A DNA stretch of 64,000 nt from Neoarius graeffei (lineage: Eukaryota > Chordata > Actinopteri > Siluriformes > Ariidae), in contig NC_083590.1 in assembly GCF_027579695.1 (NCBI RefSeq), forward strand, positions 17,528,446 to 17,592,445, in the 5' to 3' direction. Positions 43,815-56,700 of the stretch are shown piece by piece (positions within the stretch are counted from its first letter, which is position 1; the number at the start of each line of letters is the position of its first letter). The translations under genes were made by a program, and so were the position numbers. The notes under the pieces are model-generated. The model searched no databases. It had not been told where the DNA came from and saw only the letters and a program-made list of their open reading frames with translations.

Positions 43815-46183
43815 CTGTGAGGAAGAAGACGGATTAAATAGAACACAGTGAAAATTTCTAAAACTGGTTTAATTTCATGACCTGGTCATGTGACATTTAT
43901 TGAAATTAAAGAAAAATGATAATGAGGTTAAATTATTATTCTTTTCCCCCCTAACATTCACCTAAAAAGGTTATTACTTACCAGAGTTCCTGTAGTTTGT
44001 AATGTTCATCATCCTTAAGAGCAGAGAGCAGCTCCTTTCCTGAGTCTCCTATTTCATTCCCATACACACTCAGTTCTCTCAGGTGTGAGGGGTTTGATCT
44101 CAGAGCTGAAGCGAGAGCAGCACAGCCTTCATCTGAGACACCACACCACTCCAACCTGCAGAGACACAATGACACACACTTCACTGCCTCAGTTTATGAA
44201 CATCAAGATTTGCTTTGATGTTTTTGCTTTGCTTTCTAATGAGCTCTTGGAGAAGTCGTTCGCTCAGAGGTTCACACACTTTTTAAACCCCAGAGTGTGA
44301 ATTTTTAAAGGGCATATCCTGGACCAATTTAGTGTTTTTTTATATGAAAGTATGTCCCTTTACACACTCATCCTGAAGGGTAATTTTGCACAAGGCCATC
44401 TGTCTACAGTAGAAAAAAATAAAATAAAACACGTCTGGAAAAATCCCAAGGGAGTCTGGAGCCATATTGATCCAGATTCGTGATGTCACGTGTGGATCCA
44501 CCAGCAGGCAGAGAGACCCTGCATAGGTTCAGTACACAGTCTGTGTAGACCAAGTTTAGCAGCTAGCGATTTTGCATTGAAATGATGATAGTTAAAAGCT
44601 TCAGCTTCTAAACCCATGGATTCATGTATCAATGCTCATCTATCTATTGTTACATAAATCAAAGTTTTTTCTAATTACTATTATATATTTATATATTTCT
44701 TCATTTAGAAGAGTACTGGCTACTGTAGGAGAAAGATGTCATAAGCTACACACGTGGAATCGGCAAAGCAGTGTTGTATATACATTTAATGTGTTTGACA
44801 GGTCCCAAGATCTCAAGCCCTGACATGCATGTCCCTTGGTACATGTGAAGTAAGTGTATTATCGCCCAGCGCTTTCGTGTTGTTTACTTTTGTGTGTGTC
44901 GATAAATAACATTATCCGTGTACCACACAAACACAGGAACACCTAATTTAGAGTATAGTCTCTCTTATTTCTTATCCTGGCAACAGTCAACTTGTGAATT
45001 GCCGATTTTTTTTGGTCTTTTTCTCGGCTCTGCTTGGTCCTTGGCTTTTTCCGGGTGCCTCGCGCGAAGCGCTCCCATTTCTCTCTCATTGTCTGGTCTT
45101 TTGGAAAATGATGAGTACTAATCCCATCAAGATTGGTGTCACTACACTGTCCTATATGATACATCCGTTAAACATTTTAATAATTACGTGATAACGTTGA
45201 GGGCGGCACGGTGGTGTAGTGGTTAGCGCTGTCGCCTCACTGCAAGAAGGTCCGGGTTCGAGCCCCGTGGCCAGCGAGGGCCTTTCTGTGTGGAGTTTGC
45301 ATGTTCTCCCCGTGTCCACGTGGGTTTCCTCTGGGTGCTCCGGTTTCCCCCACAGTCCAAAGACATGCAGGTTAGGTTAACTGGTGACTCTAAATTGACC
45401 GTAGGTGTGAATGTGAGTGTGAATGGTTGTCTGTGTCTATGTGTCAGCCCTGTGATGACCTGGCGACTTGTCCAGGGTGTACCCCGCCTTTCGCCGATAG
45501 TCAGCTGGGATAGGCTCCAGCTTGCCTGCGACCCTGTAGAACAGGATAAAGCGGCTAGAGATAATGAGATGAGATCAGATAACGTTGAAGAAATTTGCAG
45601 AAAACCACCAGGTCGTATTCTCATAAACAAACCAACGCTGACATGGGATTCAGAAGGAGGCGTCCCACACGTGACATCATGAAAATCAGTGTTTACCGGG
45701 AAATCCAAATGCCAAGTATTTTAAGAGGCGGACAAATTTGCCATAAATGGCTTGATTTCAACTGAATTTTTCCGGTATTGCGCAAGGTAAAAAAAATTGC
45801 ACAAAATGTGACAGATATTTGACCAAAGTTTAATATAAAATTAGAGAATTACATTGATCTTGCTCCTAAATATACCCAAGATGTGCACTTTAAATGGTTT
45901 ATTCAGGACTGACAAGAACAAGTGTGACTGTTTTCTTTAGACAGAATATGTTTGTCTACGATTCTGACTGGGATGAAGATTAGACCATGTTTTATTATTA
46001 AAGAAAACCAGGTAATGTCAAAGTCTTCAAAAACTTTTTTGCAAACACAAGGAGTGAAATTATTTTTTTTAAAATCCCCTGTTATTTATGAAGAAACATT
46101 GTGTAGGTCTTAAAATTGGTGAATTTTTCCAAGTATGTGAAATAATTTTAATTTCAGAAGAGAAAACGTCTATTCTTCATTAC

Positions 46184-46222
<39 letters not shown>

Positions 46223-49200
46223 GTTGAGATGTTTTTTTTTCTTCTGTGTAAAACACACTGGCCCACACTCCATTCCCTCCCAGTGAAGCCGTGTGTCTGG
46301 GAGGGGCTCAAAATGATGTTAAATCCTCTTGTCCAATGAGCTTTCATCTTTCTGCTCATTAAAATAGCGAGTACACAAACACCTAACAGACACTAATAGA
46401 TGCAGAGGCTTCAGTGGGGGTCTGTTAGCTCTGTGTCAGGGGCTTTTCACACAGGCCGCACTGTTCACCACGAAACAGTGTGAGTTTAATGAACAAACAG
46501 CGCGATATTGCAGTGAGATACTCCATCAATCTGAGTCACTAAAATATTCAACGACACCAAGACTGATAGATAAAAGAGACACTTTGGGAAACGTTTCACT
46601 GCTGCATTTTAATGAAATGTGAGGGGAAGCCGGGCTTCCAGTGCCATCTTAAGCAATCACCATTGACAGAGATGGACTGAAAGATTATCTCTCATCTCAT
46701 TATCTCTAGCTGCTTTTATCCTGTTCTACAGGGTCGCAGGCAAGCTGGAGCCTATCCCAGCTCACGGGCGCAGATAGAGGGGGGGATGGGGGGGGATTTG
46801 TCCCACCCAGATTTAAATTCACCTCCTTCGGTCCCCCCCACTTATAGGGAGGAAAAAACGTCTATGCTGTCTTATTTCTTTGCATAAGGCAAACCTCACG
46901 GAAAAATCAAAAGACTAATTACCATTCGGTTTATTGAGGTGCACAGCAGTACAGACATAGCTGCAACTGCGCAGACTGCACAGGTTGCGAGCTCGAGCTT
47001 GGTTGCTATGGTTACAAGTTTGACAGGCATATCGGGGACAGCGCCTCCTAGTTCAGGACCCCAATACGGCATGATGAAGGGTGCCAAAAGGCAGAAAACA
47101 ATTGCATCGTTTTTAAAAAAAAAAACGACTGTAAGTAAACTGTGCCTTACTTTATCATATCACCTTGCAATTTTTTGATAGTCTGTTCAAAGTAATGTCG
47201 TAGTGAAAGTAAAATCGTACGGAGTAGAGATGCCTTTCTGGTAGCCTCCTTCTTTCGGTGGCAGCCTGTAGATACAGTGCTCAGAAGGCAGTTTTAATGT
47301 TTAATCTGGCGTTCCCTGCCATAATTTCAGCGAGCATATTGTTTCATAAGGAAACTTTGCGAAGAGTTGTTGACTGACTGCCGCTCACACAACACACAGG
47401 CATAGTTAGAAAGTCAGGATGCACTGGTTTACACTTTACACACACACACACGTAGCCCAGCCCAGGCCCGGCGCCAGGAACAGTTTACTAAGGGGGCAAT
47501 TAGAAATCGCAAGGGGGCAAATATTTTTCATATAGTGTGTAGTAGTGATGGCGGTCTGACAACGTGTTTCAAACAATTAACTGCGCCAACCACAAAACCA
47601 CGGCCCCGAAGGTTGCTTTAGTCCGGGAAAATCATGTGGCATATTACCAGGGCAGTTGCGCTTTATCAACCCCCGTGCCCACCTGTTAACCCTCCCCTCC
47701 GATTTTCTCACAGACACGCGGTACAACCGGAAAGATGCCAAACATAAAACAACACACACAAACCTACAGGCAAGTCCTTTACATTTAAAATACATACAAA
47801 TAGCTCCGCGGCATGAAAACAAAACGTCAATGCAAGTCTAAGGTACTTGGCTCGGCGGCCAAAATCTCATCTCATCTCATCTCATTATCTCTAGCCGCTT
47901 TATCCTTCTACAGGGTCGCAGGCAAGCTGGAGCCTATCCCAGCTGACTACGGGCGAAAGGCGGGGTACACCCTGGACAAGTCGCCAGGTCATCACAGGGC
48001 TGACACATAGACACAGACAACCATTCACACTCACATTCACACCTACGGTCAATTTAGAGTCACCAGTTAACCTAACCTGCATGTCTTTGGACTGTGGGGG
48101 AAACCGGAGCACCCGGAGGAAACCCACGCGGACACGGGGAGAACATGCAAACTCCACACAGAAAGGCCCTCGCCGGCCACGGGGCTCGAACCCGGACCTT
48201 CTTGCTGTGAGGCGACAGCGCTAACCACTACACCACCGTGCCGCCGCGGCCAAAATCATAATTAAAAAAAAAAATACGCGGTTGCACCAGTAATAGCCTT
48301 CCTGACTCGCACTGAGTCAACGCTAACCACTTAATCCGTGATCCCAGTTTAGGCGTGTAGGGGACTAAACACTCTGAAGTGATGAATTTTCACCCCCGCT
48401 GCATGGGGGGTGACGTCAACGACACATTCTTACGCTATTTGCGCACAAAGCGGACCATATATGAACATATACACCGACATAAACGGAGATAAACTTAGCC
48501 TACAAAGAAAGAAAATGGATTCACAATAATGTGATTGAATTCGTTTAATTCGGTGGGGGAAAGACTACTCCCGTAAACTGACTGATACAGGATATTGCAG
48601 AGACAGTGCACTTGTAAGTGTGCATGTAAAACCCCCGCCCGCACAACCCTTGTCCTTATCACAGGTCTGTGTGTGCGCGGCTGTGTTACACATACACCCA
48701 CAATAACTAGTCCCCAGTAGTTAGGATTGATACATATGTCTAAAACAGGGTTAATATTAAATTCAGGCTTTTTGAAATAATCCTACCTTAATACAGTTGA
48801 ATTCTATGATTGCAACGTAAGAATCATAACAACCAATCAGATTTGTTCTACCGTGCCAGTTTTAGTAGTGATTTATGTGAAATGTATTTTTGTGCAATGC
48901 GCAACCACTTAATATTTCGTATTTGAAAATGAAAATTATTAATACGTCTATAATACATTATATTTTCATAAGAAAACAATTAAGTGATCTGAGTCTCCGT
49001 TGAGGGGGCGGGGCTGTAGCCACGAGGGGGCGACGCCCCCTTTCGCCCCCCCATGGCGCCGGGCCTGGCCCAGCCTCTCGCTATGTTTAACAGTTGGAAC
49101 TTAGCGGTTTTAAAACTAGTTTTGCAATTTTTGTGCGCGATGATAATGTGTAAACTTTGGATTTCCATAGGCTATGTTAAAATGTTATCATTGTCCTAGC

Positions 49201-52200
49201 CTGCAGGTAGTTCCTGGTGATGGCAGTGAGGGAGGTGAAATAACATGTATACACACTACCGTTCAAAAGTTTGGGGTCACCCAGACAATTGTGTTTTCCA
49301 TGAAAAGTCACACTTTTATTTCCCACCATAAGTTGTAAAATGAATAGAAAATATAGTCAAGACATTTTTCTGGCCATTTTGAGCATTTAATCGACCCCAC
49401 AAATGTGATGCTCCAGAAACTCAATCTGCTCAAAGGAAGGTCAGTTTTATAGCTTCTCTAAAGAGCTAAACTGTTTTCAGCTGTGCTAACATGATTGTAC
49501 AAGGGTTTTCTAATCATCCATTAGCCTTCTGAGGCAATGAGCAAACACATTGTACCATTAGAACACTGGAGTGAGAGTTGCTGGAAATGGGCCTCTATAC
49601 ACCTATGGAGATATTGCACCAAAAACCACACATTTGCAGCTAGAATAGTCATTTACCACATTAGCAATTTATAGAGTGTATTTCTGATTGGTTTAAAGTG
49701 ATCTTCATTGAAAAGAACAGTGCTTTTCTTTCAAAAATAAGGACATTTCAAAGTGACCCCAAACTTTTGAACGGTACTGTGTGTGTGTGTGTATATATAT
49801 ACACACACACACACACATATATACACAAAATGGAATCATTTGCTGACAGCTCAGTCCCCCCCAGTTCAAAAATCCTATCTGCGCCCCTGTCCCAGCTGAC
49901 TACGGGCGAAAGGCGGGGTACACCCTGGACAAGTCGCCAGGTCATCACAGGGCTGACACATAGACACAGACAACCATTCACACTCACATTCACACCTACG
50001 GTCAATTTAGAGTCACCAGTTAACCTAACCTGCATGTCTTTGGACTGTGGGGGAAACCGGAGCACCCGGAGGAAACCCACGCGGACACGGGGAGAACATG
50101 CAAACTCCGCACAGAAAGGCCCTCGCCGGCCACGGGACTCGAACCTTCCGGAGCACCCGGACCTTCTTGCTGTGAGGCAACAGCGCTAAGCACTACACCA
50201 CCGTGCCGCCGGACTGGAAGATTATTTACTATTTTAAATTATTATTATTATTTCTTCTTCTATTTGAAAAATTCTAAATAACAAAAGGATGGTTGTTGTG
50301 GCTTTCAGTTTCCTGGAAGTTCTTTTCTCTTCATTTTTAATCTTTATTTAAAAGCCATTTTTATCCATTTATTTTTTTACTGCATCAGTTCTGTGGCATT
50401 AATGTCTCAGTTTAGTTTTTAAACTCTATATTCCTGAGATCGTTTCCACCATGTCACTGCTGCTTTAAACCCTGCAGCTCACACAGAGGGCAGTTAGTTT
50501 GTGTCTCAGGTGCAGTTTGTGTGATTAGTTACAGTGTTGTAGTAAATTTCACAGTGATTTCAGACACATGGCAGTCGGATCAAGTCCCGTTTTGTGCTGC
50601 AGCTTCTCACATACGTCCATCTGACCCAAAGACTCTGTGACAAATCATCAGTGTGCAGTGAAAAGAAACAATCTTCCTCCTCAGGACATTGATGATGAAC
50701 CTAAAACCTCTGCTTCAGCCTCACTATTAGAGAATGTGTCTTACTGAGGAGCAGGTCATGTGACTCTCAGAGAGATGCTCTTACGCCAGTGTCTCCAGTT
50801 TACAGTGAGGATTCTCCAGTACAGCACAGAGACGCTTCACTCCTGAGTCTCCCAGGTTATTATTATTCAGACCCAGTTCTCTCAGGTGTGAGGGGTTTGA
50901 TCTCAGAGCTGAACTCAGAGCAGCACAGCCTTCATCTGAGACACCACAACCACACAAACTGCAGAGACACAATGACACACACTTCATCAACAGATTTTCA
51001 TCTTGGTGTAATAGTGGTTGTGAAGATGATGTCTCTCATGTTGGACTGTCTCTATTCTCTTCACCAATCACAAGCTATTATTAATAATGACTCAAACATT
51101 CCCACTGTTACTGACATTAAGTTTACTCGAGGTGCAAATGATTCAGCAAAAAGTCAATAATTTAAAGGTTTAAGTGAAGAGTCAGGTTTTGTAGAATTTA
51201 TCTCTGCTTGACTGGATTTTTAATGATCACATATTTAATTGTAAAGACATTTTAATTATTTCTTGAAAGTAAAAGTGATTTTGAGGAGAAATGATCACTT
51301 CATGACTAATATATTTGCTCTGCATGTTTTACTTTTACAGAAAAGTTTAATTGATAAACAACACTGTATACAACTATTAACTGCTGCTTTAGTGAGTTAT
51401 TGTGACTCTCAGAGAGATGATCTTACTGCAGTGTCTCCACTTTACAGTGAGGATTCTCCAGTACAGCACAGAGACGCTTCACTCCTGAGTCTTCTAGTTT
51501 ATTCCAAGACAGATCCAGTGTCTTCACAGTCAGATGCAGTTCTCTCAGACTGGAGGTTTCTGAGTTGAGCACTGAGACCAGAGCTTTAGCGCTTCTCCCT
51601 TCAATTGTCTCACAACTGATCCTGACGGAAATAAAATAATACATAATAAACTCACACAAATGATCAAACAGGTCCTCAAATCTTTCACTGCACCATTTCA
51701 TTTTCATAAATGACAAAAGTACAAACTCCGAGTCGAAAACACACTGAAATGCTGTAACAGTAATTCACAGTTCGAGCTGTTTGGATTTGAGTTTTCTGCT
51801 GCGCACGTCATCACTGACACATGGGATAAACACGCAACATCAAATCTGATCACCAAATCGGGAAATAAGAGTCTGATCTCAAATATTTATAAGAGGAGAA
51901 AGGAAAAGAGTTTCAAAAGTCAGGTTTAGATGAAGCAGGCAGAGTTCGAGGCAGAGTCATATTTATCTGAACAGATCAGACATTTGATTTGTTCTCTAAT
52001 TAGTGAGCGACTGAAATGATCACAGCCCAGTGCTGAAGGAGTTTTATGGAGCTACTCATGATGAGTCAGGGCTCAACATTAAGGACTGCCCGATTGCCCG
52101 GAGAAAGTGAAACATGCATTCGGGCAGGTGGGATAGAGTGGTGCTTGAAAGTTTGTGAACCCTTTTGAATTTTCTATATTTCTGCCTAAATATGACCTAA

Positions 52201-53722
52201 AACATCATCAGATTTTCCCACAAGTCCTAAAAGTAGATAAAATGAACCCAGTTAAACAAATGAGACAAAAATGTGATACTTTGTCATTTATTTATTGAGG
52301 AAAATGATCCAATATTACATATCTGTGAGTGGCAACAGTATGTGAACCTCTAGGATTCTGAGTTAATTTGAAGGTGAAATTAGAGTCAGGTGTTTTCAAT
52401 CAATATGATGACAATCAGGTGTGAGCGGGCACCCTGTTTTCTTTAAAGAACAGGGATCTATCAAAGTCTGATCTTCACAACACATGTTTGTGGAAGTGTA
52501 TCATGGCATGAACAAAGGAGATTTCTAAGGACCTCAGAAAAAGCATTGTTGATGCTCATCAGGCTGGAAAAGGTTACAAAACCATCTCTAAAGAGTTTGG
52601 ACTCCACCAATCCACAGGCAGACAGATTGTGTACAAATGGAGGAAATTCAAGACCATTGTTTCCCACCCCAGGAGTGGTGGACCAACAAAAATGACTCCA
52701 AGAGCAAGGCATGTAATAGTTGGCGAGGTCACAAAGGACCCCAGGGTAACTTCTAAGCAACTGAAGGTCTCTCTCACATTGGCTAATGTTAATGTTCATG
52801 AGTCCACCATCAGGAGAACACTGAATGCATGGCAGGGTTGCAAGGAGAAAGCCACTGCTCTCCAAAAAGAACATTGCTGCTCGTCTGCAGTTTGGTAAAT
52901 ATCACGTGGACAAGCCAGAAGGCTATTGGAAAAATGTTTTGTGGATGGAGGAGACCAAAATAGAACTTCTTGGTTTAAATGAGGAACGTTATGTTTGGAG
53001 AAAGGAAAACACTGCATTCCAGCATAAGAACCTCATCCCATCTGTGAAACATGGTGGTGGTAGTATCATGGTTTGGGCCTGTTTTGCTGCATCTGGGCCA
53101 GGACGGGTTGCCAGCATTGATGGAACAATGAATTCTGAATTATACCAGTGAATTCTGAAGGAAAATGTCAGGACATCTGTCCATGAACTGAATCTCAAGA
53201 GATGGTGAGTCATGCAGCAAGATAACGACCCTAAGCACACAAGTCGTTCTCCTAAAGAATGGTTAAGAAGAGTAAAGTTAATGTTTTGGAATGGCCAAGT
53301 CAAAGTCCTGACCTTAATCCAATCGAAATGTTGTGGAAGGACCTGAAGTGAGCAGTTCATGTGAGGAAACCCACCAACGTCCCAGAGTTGAAGCTGTTCT
53401 ATCCAAAGGAATGGGCTAAAATTCCTCCAAGCCGGTGTGCAGGACTGATCAACAGTTACCACAAATGTTTAGTTGCAGTTATTGCTGCACAAGGGGGTCA
53501 CACCAGATACTGAAAGCAAAAGTTCACATACTTTTGCCACTCACAGACATGTAATATTGGATCATTTTCCTCATTAAATAAATGACCGAGTATAATATTT
53601 TTGTCTCATTTGTTTAATTGGGTTCTCTTTATCTACTTTTAGGACTTGTGTGAAAAATCTAATGATGTTTTAGGTCATATTTATGCAGCAATATAGAAAA
53701 TTCTAAAAAGTTCACAAACTTA

Positions 53723-53778
<56 letters not shown>

Positions 53779-56700
53779 TGCCAGGTGCTCCTTATTTGTT
53801 CCTGGTGCCAGTGATTTACAGACTGGACATGTTCTTCCCCTTACACTCTGTGTGTTGTCTCTCCCTGTCTGACCTGAAATCAAAGAGCTACAGCATGGAA
53901 AAGAACAAAATCTGTGAGGGTCAACAGAACAAAAAAAATTAAAACTTATCAAGATTTCAGAATATTAAAACAAAATATTAATCATGTAATAAATTTATAT
54001 TATGATGTAATAAAAGTAAATAAAAATGGTGTTTCTAATGAGTTCTCTGTGAAAGTCTGTTTTTACCACTTGAATAAAACCTTTTATCAGGTCATAATAA
54101 CAGTAAAGTTTTTAAATTATAATTCTGAATTACTACAAACTCCACATGGTTCTATCCGCCCAGTGTCTGCGTCATTACATTCCACTAATAACACAAATTT
54201 AATGTGGAGAGATGTGAAGAAAAAGATTTTCAAACTAAACTCAGTGAAGGTTTTACACAGGGGAAAAACCCCTCAGTGTTTATTGGACATTGGAGCCTGT
54301 AATAATGGTGTAATTTGTAAACATTGTAAATAAACTATAAGTATAAAATTCTGTCTGATTAAGTGCTTCATTTTTGGAAATTTGCTGTTTGTGTCATTAG
54401 TTGGCTATTATGTAAACATTTTTCTCCAACTGGTCTCCACATGTTTAATAGCTGCCCTTCAGTATTATTCAATTCTACATGCAACTGTTATCCCCTAATT
54501 TCTACAGGCTTTCTATCATATTCTACACACTTTTTATTCTACAGGTTTTACAAGCAAGTCACTGCATTCAGTAGGTTGTTTCCAAGTCATTAGTTTCTGT
54601 AAATGCATCGTGGCAACAATACAACACCTTGATATGAGAAAACAATAAAACATGAATCTTAAAAAAAAGTACTTTTGAATACGTCAGTATTTTTAAAAGC
54701 AAATCCTCCAGTACTGTAACTCAAGTAAAAATTTGACTGAACAACTTTCACTTGCATTGCAGTAACATTTGACCAGGAGGATCTTTACTTTCACTCGAGT
54801 CATGGAGTTGTGGATTTTGTCCCAAAGTGCAGATTTGTCAAAGTGCTTTCAGTTTCTCTCTTTCTAACAGTAGAACAGTTATATTCAACTTTACTTACAT
54901 TGCTTTTCTGGATGCTGCAATCACAGGCATCACCTTCACAAGAACCTCATCTGGTATCTTCTCTGTACTGGTATATTTACTCAGATCAAACTCCTCCAGC
55001 TCCTGTGCTGAAGTCAGTAACACAAACGCCAGAGCAGACCACTGTGAAGCAGAGAGTTCACTTTGTTTTCCAGATTTCAGGTAGCATTGGATTTCCTTCA
55101 CGAGAGAATCGTCACCCAGTTCATTCAGACAGTGGAACAGATTGATGGATTTTTCTGCAGGAAGATCATCTCTACTGATCTTCTCCTTAATGTACTGAAC
55201 TGTTTCCTCTTTGCTCTGGGAGCTACTTCCTGTCCGTGTTACGAAGTCATGTAAGAGTTTCTGATTGGACTCTAGTGAGAGACCCAGAAGAAAGCGGAGG
55301 AACAGATCCAAATGTCCAGTCTGACTTTTTAAGGTCTGACCTACAGCAATCTTGTGTACATCTGAAATTGTCTTGGACCGACTGTGATCAAGAACATTTC
55401 CCTTTTCCTTCATGAAGGTCAGATGCACATACAGAGCTGCGAGATGCTCCTGAACGCTCAGATGAACAAAGCAGTACACTTTACTCTGGTGAAGCCCAAC
55501 TTCCTCTCTGAAGATCTGTGTACACACACCTGAGTACACTGCTGCTTCTGTCACATCAATGCCACACTCTCTCAGGTCTTCCTCATAGAAGATCAGGTTG
55601 CCTTTCTTCAGCTGCTGAAAAGCCAGTTTTCCCAGTTTGAGAAGTATTTCTTCATCACTCTCCTGCTTCTTTGAGTACTTTCCGCTGATGATGTTTGTCT
55701 GAGTGATGAGGAAGTGTGTGTACATTTGAGTCAGAGTCTTGGGGATCTCTCCACTCTCTGCTTCACCCAACATTCTCTCTAGAACAGCGGTTGAAATCCA
55801 GCAGAAGACTGGGATTTGGCACATGATGTAGAGGCTTCTTAATGACTTCAGGTGTGTGATGATGTTTTTGGCCAGGCTCTGATCACTGACCCTCTTCCTG
55901 AAGTACTCCTCCTTCTGGGGGTCATTGAACCCTCGTACCTCTGTGACTCGGTGGACATGTTCAGAGGGGATTTGATCAGCTGCTGCTGGTCGGGAGGTGA
56001 TCCAGATGAAAGCAGAGGGAAGCAGATTCCCTTTGATCAGGTTTATCAGCAGCACATGCACTGATGCTGATTCAGTTACATCACACACTCTCACTGTGTT
56101 CTGAAAATCCAGCGGGAAACGACACTCGTCCAATCCATCAAAAATGAACAGAACCTTTCCAATCCTGGACATTTCTGTTTCTTTAGTTTCATTGAAACAG
56201 ACATGAAGCAGCTCCATCAGACTCAGTTTTTGGTCCTTCATCAGATTCAGCTCTCTGAAAGGAAGTGGAAATATGAGGTGGACGTCCTGATTTGCTTTCC
56301 CTTCAGCCCAGTCCACAATGAACTTCTGCACAGAGACTGTTTTTCCAATACCAGCCACTCCCTTCGTCACTACAGTTCTGATGGGTTCGTCTTCTTCAGA
56401 TAAGGGCTTAAAGATGTCGTTGCATTTGATTGGTGTTTCCTCTGTTGTTTTTCTCCTGGATGCTGCCTCAATCTGTCTCACCTCATGTTCTTTATTGACG
56501 TCTCCACTGTCTCCCTCTGTGATGTAGAGCTCTGTGAAGATCTCATTCAGGAGCACTCGGTTTTCCTGCTTTATTATCACTCCATTTAAACACTGAAACG
56601 TCTTCATCAGATTTAATCTGAATTTTTTCAGGACTTCATTTCCAGCAGCAGATTCTGGGGCGTGTCTGTGTGACAGGTTGAAGTAGGAAGACATGGTGAG

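Larger units (their letters stand above)
46763..49889 (+). mobile_element. hAT element family A, copy 2, inside the SINE
   Basis: TIRs CACGGGCGCAGATAG and CTATCTGCGCCCCTG with the perfect 8-bp duplication TCCCAGCT at 46755-46762 and 49890-49897. Same body as copy 1 (35220-36751), including [14 protein letters not shown] at 47072-47115. It carries hAT-B and a Tc1-like MITE. Confidence 0.93.
46689..50210 (-). mobile_element. tRNA-derived SINE holding a nest of later insertions
   Basis: Outer duplication GGACTGAAAGATTAT/GGACTGGAAGATTAT at 46674-46688 and 50211-50225. The SINE pieces 46689-46762 and 49898-50210 join in consensus once the hAT between them is removed. A small local duplication near 50145-50165 (CGGAGCACCCGG) repeats part of the body. 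Confidence 0.92.
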
